Part shown: positions 14,076 through 21,624 of the stretch, one piece after another | Layout: every line of letters begins with the position of its first letter | Numbering within the stretch: position 1 is the first letter of the stretch | Source: Streptococcus mitis | GTDB lineage: Bacteria > Bacillota > Bacilli > Lactobacillales > Streptococcaceae | DNA: 37,993 bases | Reading direction: 5' to 3' | NCBI GenBank assembly: GCA_001914195.1 | Contig: MKYF01000037.1 | Coordinates: 1-37,993 of the forward strand | Position numbers and translations under genes: made by a program | Notes under the pieces: generated by a model | What the model was told of the DNA's origin: nothing | Database searches by the model: none | What the model saw: the letters and a program-made list of their open reading frames with translations, nothing else

Positions 14076-16481
14076 TTAACGCACTTCTGCATTGACTTTT
14101 TCTTCAAGAGACGCTTGGATTTTTTCCATGTAGCGTGCGACTTCTTCGTCAGTCAAGCTATCTTCTGGATTTTGGAAGGTCAAGCTATAAGCCATTGACT
14201 TCATACCAAGTCCTAATTTTTCGCCTGAGAAGACGTCAAAGAGTTTGATATCTGTCAAACGTTTCACACCGGCAGCTTGGATAGCGTCCACAACTTCTTG
14301 GTGAGTCACTTCTGCCTTGAGGAGAAGGGCAACGTCACGGCTGACTGCTGGGAATTTGGTGATTTCCACAAATGGATTAGCAGGTTGAAGCGCAGTTTCG
14401 ATAGCTGAAAGGTTGAGCTCAGCTACATACGTTTCTGGAATATCGTAAGCCTTAGCAGTGACTGGATGCACTTGGCCAAGGAAACCAAGAACTTGGTCAC
14501 TGAGTGAAATCATAGCTGTACGTCCTGGGTGAAGGCTAGCGATTTCAGATGTTGCCGTATAGGTCACTTCTAGTCCCAAGCGAGTAAATAATGCTTCAAG
14601 GATTCCTTTAGCATAGAAGAAATCAACTGGAACTGCTGCTGTTTGGAAATCTTTTTCAGCAACCAAGCCTGTCAAGGCAAAGGCAAAGCTGTTGATCTCA
14701 TTTGGAAGTTCTTCTTTTGGATTGCCTGTTTGTTCAAAGACTTTTCCAATCTCGTAAAGGGCCAAGTTTTTATTCTTACGAGCCACGTTGTAAGCCACCG
14801 TATCAAGGATACCAGAAATCATATTTTGACGGAGGACAGAACGGTCCACTGTCATTGGCCACATGAGTTCAGTAAGGTTGCTTGGTTGAGCCGTAAACTC
14901 AACTGCTTTTTCAGGAGTTGTTAGAGCATAGGTGATGATTTCTGTCAAACCTGCTCCTTCAGCAATCGTACGAACTTGACGGCGGAGTTTTTGTGTAGCA
15001 GTCAATTCACCAGCTGTCCCATCGTCTTTTGGAAGGCTGGTTGGCAAGCGGTCATATCCATAGATACGAGCGATTTCTTCAAAGAGGTCTGCCTCGATAG
15101 TGATATCCCAGCGACGGCGTGGGACGCTGACTGTAAAACTGTCTGCATTTCCAGAAAGACCAAAGCCAAGACGACGGAAGACGTCTTCTACATCCGCGTA
15201 AGAAAGTTCTGTACCAAGGACACGGTTAACATCAGCAAGAGTTGAAGAAACTTCCACATCAGAAGTATCAAGTTCACCCGCTGAAACGATACCCTTACGC
15301 ACAGTCGCACCTGCAAGCTCTGCAATCATGCTAGCTGCCGCATCAAGAGCTTCGTTAACAGTTGCCACATTAATCCCTTTTTCAAAGCGAGAAGATGACT
15401 CAGAACGAAGGTTCAGGCGACCACTGGTCTTACGGATAGATTTGCCATTGAAAACAGCAGCTTCAAGGACGACACGACTAGATTTCTCAGAGATTTCTGT
15501 TGCTTGACCGCCCATGACACCTGCAAGGGCTACTGGCTTGTCTGCGACAGTGATAACTAAGTCATTCATGTCCAAGTCACGTTCTTCACCATCTAAAGTC
15601 ACCAATTTTTCACCAGCACGCGCTTCACGTACACGGATGTCATTTCCTTCAAAGGTATCCAAGTCAAAAGCATGCATGGGTTGACCAAAGTAGAGCAGGA
15701 TGTAGTTTGTCACGTCCACCACGTTGTTAATAGGACGGATACCTTCGTTCATAAGAAGATTTTGCAACCATTGTGGACTTGGTGCGATGGTCACATTGTC
15801 CAAGATACGAGCGGCATAGTAAGGCGCCTTGTCTGTCTCAATGCCCACAGAAAGAGCATCTGCTGCAGCTTGGTCAGTTTCTGTTAGAGTAAATTCTTTA
15901 AAGTTGACTGCCTTATCATAGATAGCTGCCACTTCATGAGCCACTCCACGCATAGAAAGGGCATCCGCACGGTTGGGTGTGATAGACAGTTCGATGATTT
16001 CATCATCCAAGTCTAGGTATGAGAAGACTTCATCCCCTGGAACGGCATTTTCTGGCAAGATTTGGATGCCATCTGCGAATTCCTTAGGCACAACTGAGTC
16101 AGAAATTCCCAATTCACCAAGGGAACAGATCATTCCAAGTGACTCAAGACCGCGGATTTTCCCTTTTTTGATCTTGTAATTGTCAGCGATGCGAGCTCCT
16201 GGAAGAGCCACCATAACCTTGATACCAGCACGCACATTTGGGGCACCACAAACGATTTGACGGGCTTCTTCTTCGCCAACGTTAACCTGACAAACATGGA
16301 GGTGAGTTTCTGGCACGTCTTCGCAAGACAATACCTCACCGACGACAATTTTTGAGAGACCAGCAGCAGGTGATTCGACACCTTCTACCTCGATCCCTGT
16401 AGTTGACATTTTTTCAGCCAACTCTTGTGATGGCACATCAATGTCCACCAATTCTTTTAACCATTTATAAGATACAAGCAT
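14076..16481 (-). CDS. pheT: Phenylalanine--tRNA ligase beta subunit
   Basis: Beta chain of the (alpha-beta)2 enzyme that charges tRNA-Phe; it binds tRNA and edits mischarged Tyr. The 801 residues are full length: N-terminal tRNA-binding OB fold (about 40-150), the B3/B4 editing domain (about 210-385), B5 (about 400-470, including IARIYGYDRLPTSLP) and the C-terminal FDX-ACB domain (about 708-801). Transcribed with pheS and an acetyltransferase from the T-box promoter at about 18,350. A 76-base gap separates it from the acetyltransferase gene. Confidence 0.98.
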   Translation of the reverse strand: MLVSYKWLKELVDIDVPSQELAEKMSTTGIEVEGVESPAAGLSKIVVGEVLSCEDVPETHLHVCQVNVGEEEARQIVCGAPNVRAGIKVMVALPGARIADNYKIKKGKIRGLESLGMICSLGELGISDSVVPKEFADGIQILPENAVPGDEVFSYLDLDDEIIELSITPNRADALSMRGVAHEVAAIYDKAVNFKEFTLTETDQAAADALSVGIETDKAPYYAARILDNVTIAPSPQWLQNLLMNEGIRPINNVVDVTNYILLYFGQPMHAFDLDTFEGNDIRVREARAGEKLVTLDGEERDLDMNDLVITVADKPVALAGVMGGQATEISEKSSRVVLEAAVFNGKSIRKTSGRLNLRSESSSRFEKGINVATVNEALDAAASMIAELAGATVRKGIVSAGELDTSDVEVSSTLADVNRVLGTELSYADVEDVFRRLGFGLSGNADSFTVSVPRRRWDITIEADLFEEIARIYGYDRLPTSLPKDDGTAGELTATQKLRRQVRTIAEGAGLTEIITYALTTPEKAVEFTAQPSNLTELMWPMTVDRSVLRQNMISGILDTVAYNVARKNKNLALYEIGKVFEQTGNPKEELPNEINSFAFALTGLVAEKDFQTAAVPVDFFYAKGILEALFTRLGLEVTYTATSEIASLHPGRTAMISLSDQVLGFLGQVHPVTAKAYDIPETYVAELNLSAIETALQPANPFVEITKFPAVSRDVALLLKAEVTHQEVVDAIQAAGVKRLTDIKLFDVFSGEKLGLGMKSMAYSLTFQNPEDSLTDEEVARYMEKIQASLEEKVNAEVR

Positions 16482-16557
16482 AATTTAGTTCTCCAGAATG
16501 ACAGTTGCCACTCTGGTTCTTTTCCTTTCCTATCATTTCAATAGAAGAATCATCTTC

Positions 16558-17067
16558 TTACCTTAATTTCTTTTTCAGTAACCAATCTGTATCTACTTTT
16601 TGACCAACCATAAAATGATGTTGGCTAAATTTTTCAAAACCATATCGATTATAAAACGCTTGAGCTTTTGTATTATGCTCCCAAACACCTAACCAAGCCC
16701 AGGAAAAACTATTTTTTGTAGCAAGTTCAAGTGCGAATTCAAACAGTTGCTTACCTAGTCCAAATCCTTGGAATTTTTGTAGCACATAGAGGCGTTGAAT
16801 TTCAAAAGCATCCTCTAATTCTCTCTCAGTCTGAGCACTTCCCCAGTTGACTTTGAGAAAACCAGCTATCTCCTCTTCATGCATAATGAAATAGGTTTCG
16901 GATTCTGGATTTGCCAACTCAGTAGACAAAACTCTCAGACTATAAGCCTCTTCAAAGTATTCCTGTAACTGCTCTTCCGTATTATCATGAGCAAATGTTT
17001 CACGAAAGGTTTGTTTGGCTATGTTAGCCAACACCTCAACATCTGCCATTTCTACTTTTCTAATCAT
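16558..17067 (-). CDS. GNAT-family N-acetyltransferase between pheS and pheT
   Basis: Transfers an acetyl group from acetyl-CoA to an amine of unknown identity. The 169 residues show the GNAT fold with the acetyl-CoA loop QGFGLGKQLFEFAL (about 119-132) and the last motif AWLGVWEHNTKAQAFYNRYGF. Its ATG overlaps the pheS stop by one base (TAATG), so it is translationally coupled. An acetyltransferase in this place is, as I recall, a conserved feature of pneumococci and relatives. Whether it acts on the synthetase, tRNA or something unrelated is unknown. Confidence 0.88.
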   Translation of the reverse strand: MIRKVEMADVEVLANIAKQTFRETFAHDNTEEQLQEYFEEAYSLRVLSTELANPESETYFIMHEEEIAGFLKVNWGSAQTERELEDAFEIQRLYVLQKFQGFGLGKQLFEFALELATKNSFSWAWLGVWEHNTKAQAFYNRYGFEKFSQHHFMVGQKVDTDWLLKKKLR

Positions 17068-18113
17068 TATTTAAACTGTTCTGAGAAGCGGACATCTCCT
17101 TGGTAGAATCCACGGATATCATTGATTCCATAACGGAGCATAGCTACACGCTCTTGCCCAAGACCAAAGGCAAATCCAGAGTAAACAGTCGCATCGATAC
17201 CACTCATTTCAAGGACACGTGGGTGAACCATACCGGCACCCATAATTTCGATCCAACCTGTTTTCTTACATACGTTACAGCCTTCTCCACCACACTTGAA
17301 GCAAGAAACATCCACCTCAACAGATGGCTCTGTGAATGGGAAGTAAGATGGACGCAGACGGATTTGACGCTCTTCACCGAACATTTTTTGCACAATCAAC
17401 TGAAGGGTTCCTTGAAGGTCTGCCATAGAAATGTTCTTCCCAACAACCAAGCCTTCAATTTGGTGGAATTGGTGACTGTGGGTCGCATCGTCTGTGTCAC
17501 GACGGAACACACGCCCTGGCGAGATCATTTTCAAAGGACCTTTGGAGAAATCATGGGCATCCATAGCACGAGCTTGAACTGGAGACGTGTGAGTACGGAG
17601 CAAGATTTCTTCTGTGATGTAGAAAGTGTCCTGCATATCACGAGCTGGGTGGTCTTTTGGAAGGTTCATACGTTCAAAGTTATAGTAGTCTTGCTCCACT
17701 TCAAAACCATCCACGACTTGGTAACCCATCCCAATGAAAATATCTTCGATTTCTTCACTGGTTTGTGTCAAAACGTGACGGTGACCAGTCGCAACTGGAC
17801 GACCTGGAAGCGTCACATCGATACTCTCGCTAGCCAGTTGAGCCGCGACTTTCTTTTCTTCCAAAAGCTTAGCTGTTTCTTCAAAGGCAGCTGTCAAGAC
17901 ATCGCGCGCTTCATTGACGTGTTTCCCAATAATCGGACGCATCTCAGCAGAGACATCTTTCATCCCTTTGAGGATTTCAGTAAGCGAACCCTTTTTACCA
18001 AGGACTGAGACACGCAAATCTTGCATCTCTTTTTCATTTTCAGCAGTAATCTGCTTCAAGCTAGCTAGCGTTTCTTCACGAAGCGCTTTTAATTGTTCTT
18101 CAATAGTTGACAT
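17067..18113 (-). CDS. pheS: Phenylalanine--tRNA ligase alpha subunit
   Basis: Catalytic chain of Phe-tRNA synthetase. The 348 residues have an N-terminal coiled coil (about 1-85), motif 2 around GRVFRRDTDDATHSHQFHQ, a CxxC-GG-C-C cluster (CFKCGGEGCNVCKKTG) and motif 3 in FGLGQERVAMLRYGI. The start is the ATG at 18,113 with GGAGG just upstream. The reading frame stays open further upstream but that stretch is the T-box leader. First gene of the operon with the GNAT gene and pheT. Confidence 0.97.
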   Translation of the reverse strand: MSTIEEQLKALREETLASLKQITAENEKEMQDLRVSVLGKKGSLTEILKGMKDVSAEMRPIIGKHVNEARDVLTAAFEETAKLLEEKKVAAQLASESIDVTLPGRPVATGHRHVLTQTSEEIEDIFIGMGYQVVDGFEVEQDYYNFERMNLPKDHPARDMQDTFYITEEILLRTHTSPVQARAMDAHDFSKGPLKMISPGRVFRRDTDDATHSHQFHQIEGLVVGKNISMADLQGTLQLIVQKMFGEERQIRLRPSYFPFTEPSVEVDVSCFKCGGEGCNVCKKTGWIEIMGAGMVHPRVLEMSGIDATVYSGFAFGLGQERVAMLRYGINDIRGFYQGDVRFSEQFK

Positions 18114-18129
18114 AATTCCTCCATCAGTC

Positions 18130-18345
18130 GCTCGTAGATAAAAAGAAAACCACATGCCAAAAACTCCACTCGGAGCGTTGACACGCGGTACCATCCGTTT
18201 TCATCTGACAAGTCAGACCTTCATTTCTAAATCCATGCGCAAGTGAATTCACCCAGCTTTCATATAGAGAGCTTGCAGTCACGGCTCTCCTCCCTGATAT
18301 ACTTCCCTTGAGTTACTAGTCTTGCAGATTTCTATTCGATTACTA
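18130..18345 (-). promoter_or_regulatory. T-box riboswitch of the pheS operon
   Basis: The leader RNA carries the T-box sequence GGATGGTACCGCG (18,184-18,196, minus strand), which pairs with the tRNA acceptor end through an antiterminator. Upstream lies a stem I region with AAGTATATCAGGGAGGAGAGC and GAAAGCTGGGTGAATTCAC, and downstream a short GCTCC-GAG-TGGAG stem followed by T5 that can act as terminator. A TTC triplet in GTGAATTCAC is the likely Phe specifier. Uncharged tRNA-Phe would turn on the operon. Confidence 0.9.
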
Positions 18346-18348
18346 CTT

Positions 18349-18377
18349 AGTTTATCAGATTTTTAGTTAAAAAACAA
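18349..18377 (-). promoter_or_regulatory. Promoter of the pheS operon
   Basis: TTGTTT (18,372-18,377) and TAAACT (18,349-18,354) on the minus strand, 17 bases apart, directly upstream of the T-box leader. Confidence 0.65.
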
Positions 18378-18383
18378 GTTAGA

Positions 18384-18863
18384 TTAGATTAATTTCAATA
18401 TAAAACTCATTCCTTTTTCTGTTGCTCCATTTTCCACAAATCCAAGCGACTTGAAACATCTCCTAGAAGCATGATTGTAGGTGTAGATTTCCTTGACTCT
18501 CAATTCTTTCCATCCTTTTACTCGAGCCAATTCAATCAAAGCACTTAGAATCTTTTTTCCAAGTCCTCGATGTTGGTAAGCGGAATTCCCAATCACAATG
18601 GGGAGATTATCCTGAGATAGTGTAACATCCCCAATTGGAAACCATTCTCCCTTCTCCTTGACTTCAATCCAAAAAAGTTCACCATGCTGATCCAAATGGG
18701 AATACATAGCTTCCAAAGTTTCTTGACTATAAGGTCTCTTCACACCATCTACGAGGTGAACCAAGTTCACATCCTGATACCAAGCAAAAGCTTCTTCACA
18801 ATGATTGACCTTATCATAAGGAACAAGACGCAGTGAATTATCTATTTGTAGGGTCTGTTTCAT
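18384..18863 (-). CDS. GNAT-family N-acetyltransferase
   Basis: Probable acetyltransferase of 159 residues. The acetyl-CoA binding segment is NSAYQHRGLGKKILSALIELA (about 93-113; Q/R-x-x-G-x-G/A pattern QHRGLGKK), followed by the terminal motif NHASRRCFKSLGF. The acceptor is unknown. It overlaps the ParB-like gene upstream by 26 bases and is translated after it, so the pair probably works together. It is unlike the GNAT gene in the pheS operon. Confidence 0.85.
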   Translation of the reverse strand: MKQTLQIDNSLRLVPYDKVNHCEEAFAWYQDVNLVHLVDGVKRPYSQETLEAMYSHLDQHGELFWIEVKEKGEWFPIGDVTLSQDNLPIVIGNSAYQHRGLGKKILSALIELARVKGWKELRVKEIYTYNHASRRCFKSLGFVENGATEKGMSFILKLI

Positions 18864-19257
18864 CTGTTTTCCTTTTCAACAAGAGAGTTGCTGCTTGATT
18901 AAAACCATCACACCAGTTATACCATTTTGCTTCATACTCATCTTGAGCTAAGATATGATTTTTTAAATCTAGAACAGAGTAAATTTTTCTTTCTTCGCAG
19001 GCTTGTGCATAGAGATGATATAGTTCATCACCACCATCTCTATCCCACTCAGCAGAAATCGTATCCCGACCTGCCAATAAAGCCTGATAAGCCCTGTGAT
19101 GTCCATCTGTAATCAACAAGCAATTTCCAAATGCAAGAATACTAATTGGATCAACATTGTTTAGTTCTACCGACTGATAAAGTGTCTGGATGCCTGCTAG
19201 TTTCTTTTCTGATAAGTATAGTTGAGTCGGATGAAGATCTGCTATATTGACTTTCAT
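18838..19257 (-). CDS. ParB/sulfiredoxin-fold protein (139 aa)
   Basis: A small protein with the ParB-like nucleotide-binding fold: VNIADLHPTQLYLSEKKL, then DPISILAFGNCLLITDGHHRAYQALLAG (about 36-63). The DGHHR motif is the family's hallmark. There is no helix-turn-helix or dimer domain of chromosomal ParB, so partitioning is unlikely. The rest (EWDRDGGDELYHLYAQACEERKI) is not recognised. It is the first of a two-gene unit with a GNAT acetyltransferase that overlaps its end. Function unknown; a nucleotide-dependent enzyme or sensor is possible. Confidence 0.75.
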   Translation of the reverse strand: MKVNIADLHPTQLYLSEKKLAGIQTLYQSVELNNVDPISILAFGNCLLITDGHHRAYQALLAGRDTISAEWDRDGGDELYHLYAQACEERKIYSVLDLKNHILAQDEYEAKWYNWCDGFNQAATLLLKRKTDETDPTNR

Positions 19258-19284
19258 TTCTTTCTCCTCAAAGGAATTCGATAC

Positions 19285-19935
19285 TCACTTCTGCTTGCCT
19301 TTAAATCGCCATTGGAAGCGTAGCTTGTCATAGAAGGGAAATTCGATAAACAAGACTCCCAAGCCCACACAGAGACTGGCAAGAACGTCTGATGGATAGT
19401 GAACTCCCAGATAGATCCTTGATACCAGCACACTGACTAGGTAGATGGCAAGGACGATTTGCACGATTTTTCTCCAGACTGAATTTTTAATCCGTTGACT
19501 GAGGATAACAATCAGAGTGCCTACCATCAAGGTTACAGCCAGAGAATGGCCGCTTGGAAAGGAAAATCCCTTCTCCTCAACCAAGTGTAAAATAGCTGGT
19601 CGTGGCCGCTGGTAGATATTTTTAAAGGTCACGATTAAAAGACCTGCCAAAGACAGATTTCCCAGCATGAAGAAACTTTCTATCTTCCATCTCTTACGAT
19701 AAAAGATAAAGGCTGCGATAGCAACCCAGGTGATAATCACTGGGATATCAATCAGACGTGTAATGGCTCGGAAAAAAATAGTCAAGTAATCTGGCAAGTC
19801 TCCTCGAACAGCAGTCTGAAGCGGTTGGTCAAAACCGACCAACGTTTCAGGGTAAAATTTGACCATATAGCCAAGAATAACGAAAAGTAAAAGGGCAAAA
19901 CTGCCCTTCATTAAAAATGTTTGTTTATCTCTCAT
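19285..19935 (-). CDS. PAP2-family membrane phosphatase
   Basis: Probable lipid phosphatase of the cytoplasmic membrane, 216 residues with about six membrane helices. All three catalytic motifs are seen: K105-x6-RP (KNIYQRPRP), PSGH (127-130) and SR-x5-H (172-179, SRIYLGVH) with D183. It may dephosphorylate undecaprenyl-PP or phosphatidate or, given its partner, an unrelated substrate. It overlaps the end of ribU by 11 bases and so is expressed under the FMN riboswitch. Confidence 0.92.
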   Translation of the reverse strand: MRDKQTFLMKGSFALLLFVILGYMVKFYPETLVGFDQPLQTAVRGDLPDYLTIFFRAITRLIDIPVIITWVAIAAFIFYRKRWKIESFFMLGNLSLAGLLIVTFKNIYQRPRPAILHLVEEKGFSFPSGHSLAVTLMVGTLIVILSQRIKNSVWRKIVQIVLAIYLVSVLVSRIYLGVHYPSDVLASLCVGLGVLFIEFPFYDKLRFQWRFKGKQK

Positions 19936-20488
19936 AATGTTTTAAGGTTGGTTTCAAGAGAACATACAACAACCAGAATGAAACGGAAAAGATTACACCC
20001 TCAATCAAGTTAAAAGGCAACACCATAGTCATTAGGTAGTTGGAAAGTCCCAAAATTTTTCCAATATCAAAGTTAGCAAACTTAGCGTACAAAGGAACAG
20101 CGTAAACATAGTTGAGAACCAACATAGCCACGGTCAAGCCAATAGTTCCAGCTAGAGAGCCTAGTAGGAAACGAAGGGTTGTCCGTTCCTTTTTCCAAAT
20201 CAAAGCAAATACGATGACAAAAACTCCCAAAGCTACGATATTCATCGGCAAACCAATGTAAGTATTCACTCCCTGGCTGTTAAGAAGCAATTTCAAGAGT
20301 GAGCGAAGCAAGAGAACTCCTAGAGCAGCAGGCAAATCCATGACCACCAGACCCACAAGGACTGGCAAGATACTAAATTCGATCTTGAGGAAGGACGCCG
20401 CTGGTAAAAGCGGAAAGTCAAAGTACATCAGCACAAATGAGATGGCTGATAGAATTGCAATGGTCGAAAGTCGACGTGTGTTTGTCAT
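19925..20488 (-). CDS. ribU: Riboflavin ECF transporter S component
   Basis: Substrate-binding membrane protein for riboflavin uptake that would use the shared EcfT and EcfA subunits. The 187 residues have about five to six membrane helices, with the typical N-terminus TRRLSTIAILSAISFVLMYFDFPLLPAASFLKIEFS. The ATG at 20,488 is chosen because GGAGG lies 8 bases upstream. Control by the FMN riboswitch 165 bases upstream makes the substrate assignment strong. Confidence 0.93.
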   Translation of the reverse strand: MTNTRRLSTIAILSAISFVLMYFDFPLLPAASFLKIEFSILPVLVGLVVMDLPAALGVLLLRSLLKLLLNSQGVNTYIGLPMNIVALGVFVIVFALIWKKERTTLRFLLGSLAGTIGLTVAMLVLNYVYAVPLYAKFANFDIGKILGLSNYLMTMVLPFNLIEGVIFSVSFWLLYVLLKPTLKHYER

Positions 20489-20503
20489 AACAGGTTCCTC
20501 CAA

Positions 20504-20652
20504 TTTTCTATAAAATCAGAAGAAGTTAGAAAGGATTTCTCTATCTATTCTCACTTTTTATATCCCAAAAGTTCCCTCTCACTCTATCAAAGCAAACTAA
20601 AGCAAGCGGTTACAATCTAGCTATAAATCTATCAGAACAGACAAAGCTATTC
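20504..20652 (-). other. Leader between the FMN riboswitch and ribU
   Basis: About 150 bases of AT-rich leader RNA. I see no clean terminator hairpin with a T run, so control could be at translation start or by a weak terminator. The RBS GGAGG lies at 20,496-20,500. No open reading frame worth calling. Confidence 0.5.
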
Positions 20653-20873
20653 TTTCGTCTTCTCCCATCCAGACTATACTGTCGGTTGTGGAATCTCACC
20701 ACATCAGCTTGCGCTCGCGGACTTATTTGACTAAGATATTTTAGATTTATCTAGGCGTCGCAGTCGAAGATAATACTTAAAGTATATCGAGACAAGGCAA
20801 CGACGAGAAAGCTAAAATAGCTAGTCAAATTTACCGCCGGTCGGGAATCACACCCTGCCCTGAAGACTCTTTT
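20653..20873 (-). promoter_or_regulatory. FMN riboswitch (RFN element) upstream of ribU
   Basis: On the minus strand the RFN consensus blocks follow in order: GGGCAGGGTGTGATTCCCG, ACCGGCGGT, then AGTCCGCGAGC, GTGGTGAGATTCCAC, CCGACAGTATAGTCTGGATG and GAAGACG. It binds FMN and represses ribU. The variable arm between ACCGGCGGT and AGTCCGCG is unusually long because of an inserted inverted-repeat unit (20,725-20,830). Confidence 0.97.
20725..20830. repeat. 106-bp inverted-repeat unit inside the FMN riboswitch
   Basis: The ends are inverted: ATTTGACTAAGATATTTTAG (20,725-20,744) and CTAAAATAGCTAGTCAAAT (20,812-20,830). The middle contains GGCGTCGCAGTCGAAGATAA and CGAGACAAGGCAACGACG. The unit replaces the variable arm of the riboswitch, can fold into one long hairpin, and has TA close to both sides. 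Its size is near that published for the pneumococcal RUP repeat, but I cannot confirm identity. Confidence 0.6.
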
Positions 20874-20902
20874 ATCATAACAAAAAACGCTTGCAAGCGC
20901 AA
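20874..20902 (-). promoter_or_regulatory. Promoter of ribU, overlapping the trmL terminator
   Basis: On the minus strand TTGCGC (20,897-20,902) and TATGAT (20,874-20,879) are 17 bases apart, so transcription would begin right at the riboswitch 5' end. The -35 box and spacer coincide with the trmL terminator hairpin. Confidence 0.6.
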
Positions 20903-20906
20903 GCAT
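20882..20906 (-). terminator. Terminator of trmL
   Basis: GCTTGC-GCTT-GCAAGC on the minus strand (about 20,889-20,904) followed by GTTTTTTGTT, 23 bases after the trmL stop. Confidence 0.75.
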
Positions 20907-20928
20907 TTTGTTCATTTTCATTTTCATT

Positions 20929-21432
20929 TTATTTCAATTTATCTGCTTCATAGGTATGAACGAGCTCAAGACCTGCAAAGTTCTGCTGGCGAAGGGCTTC
21001 GTAGACAATCATGCAGACGGTATTAGACACATTGAGACTGCGGACATGTTCATCATTCATAGGAATACGGAGAGCCTTTTCAGGATGTTCGCGCATAAAG
21101 TCCTCCGGCAAGCCCTTGTCTTCGCGTCCAAAGAGAAAATAATGGTCGTCGTCAGTCGATAAATCCACATCAGAATACACTTTCTCAGCAAATTTTGAGA
21201 TTAGATAGAGTTTGCCCTTCATCTGAGACATGAAATCCTCCAAACTCTCGTAAAAATAAATCTCTAGCTTATCCCAATAATCCAATCCAGCTCGCTTCAT
21301 CTTGCGGTCGTCAATAGGAAAGCCCATTGGCTTGATGATGTGGAGGGGAGAATTGGTCGCAGCGCAAGTACGCGCGATATTGCCTGTATTTTGTGGAATT
21401 TGAGGTTCAAATAATACAATGTGATTTGTCAT
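20929..21432 (-). CDS. trmL: tRNA (cytidine(34)-2'-O)-methyltransferase
   Basis: SPOUT-family enzyme that 2'-O-methylates position 34 of certain tRNA-Leu isoacceptors. The 167 residues begin MTNHIVLFEPQIPQNTGNIARTCAA and carry the knot motifs FLFGREDKGLP and IPM.........SLNVSNTVCMIVYEALRQQNF. The ATG at 21,432 is chosen for its AAAGGAAG site; an in-frame ATG at 21,471 lies within the leader hairpin. Preceded by its own strong promoter and a 125-base leader with an attenuator-like hairpin. Older annotations call this family a 23S rRNA methyltransferase. Confidence 0.93.
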   Translation of the reverse strand: MTNHIVLFEPQIPQNTGNIARTCAATNSPLHIIKPMGFPIDDRKMKRAGLDYWDKLEIYFYESLEDFMSQMKGKLYLISKFAEKVYSDVDLSTDDDHYFLFGREDKGLPEDFMREHPEKALRIPMNDEHVRSLNVSNTVCMIVYEALRQQNFAGLELVHTYEADKLK

Positions 21433-21557
21433 GACTTGCTTCCTTTCACCATTGCAAAAAAATAGCCACACTGCCCGGAGTCAAGCTCAGCAAACAGCGT
21501 GGTTAAGGCATCGTTAACTTACCTCACAACAGGTTTGAAGTAAATCAGCGAAACTAC
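21433..21557 (-). ncRNA. Structured trmL leader, possible 23S-methyl RNA motif
   Basis: After the promoter the leader contains AACCACGCTG (21,495-21,504) paired to CAGTGTGGCT (21,464-21,473), with a T7 run right after, which is a complete intrinsic terminator before the trmL start codon. A conserved motif of this kind (23S-methyl RNA, Rfam) is known upstream of SpoU-type methyltransferase genes in Lactobacillales. Identity here is inferred from gene context and the terminator, not from a covariance match. Confidence 0.6.
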
Positions 21558-21563
21558 TTTCTT

Positions 21564-21591
21564 AGTATAACACTTTCAGAATCATTGTCAA
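21564..21591 (-). promoter_or_regulatory. Promoter of trmL
   Basis: TTGACA (21,586-21,591) and TATACT (21,564-21,569) on the minus strand, 16 bases apart. This is one of the strongest-looking promoters in the window. Confidence 0.8.
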
Positions 21592-21624
21592 TAGAAACGA
21601 CTTGATTTTTTCAATTTTTTCAAG

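Noticed and set aside
17100..18008. A 302-codon open frame opposite pheS
   Set aside because: It is antisense to a well-conserved gene with no ribosome site or recognisable domain, so it is a shadow of codon use.
17067..18194. A longer pheS with 27 extra N-terminal residues
   Set aside because: The extra part is the T-box antiterminator region, and the ATG at 18,113 has a GGAGG site at the right distance.
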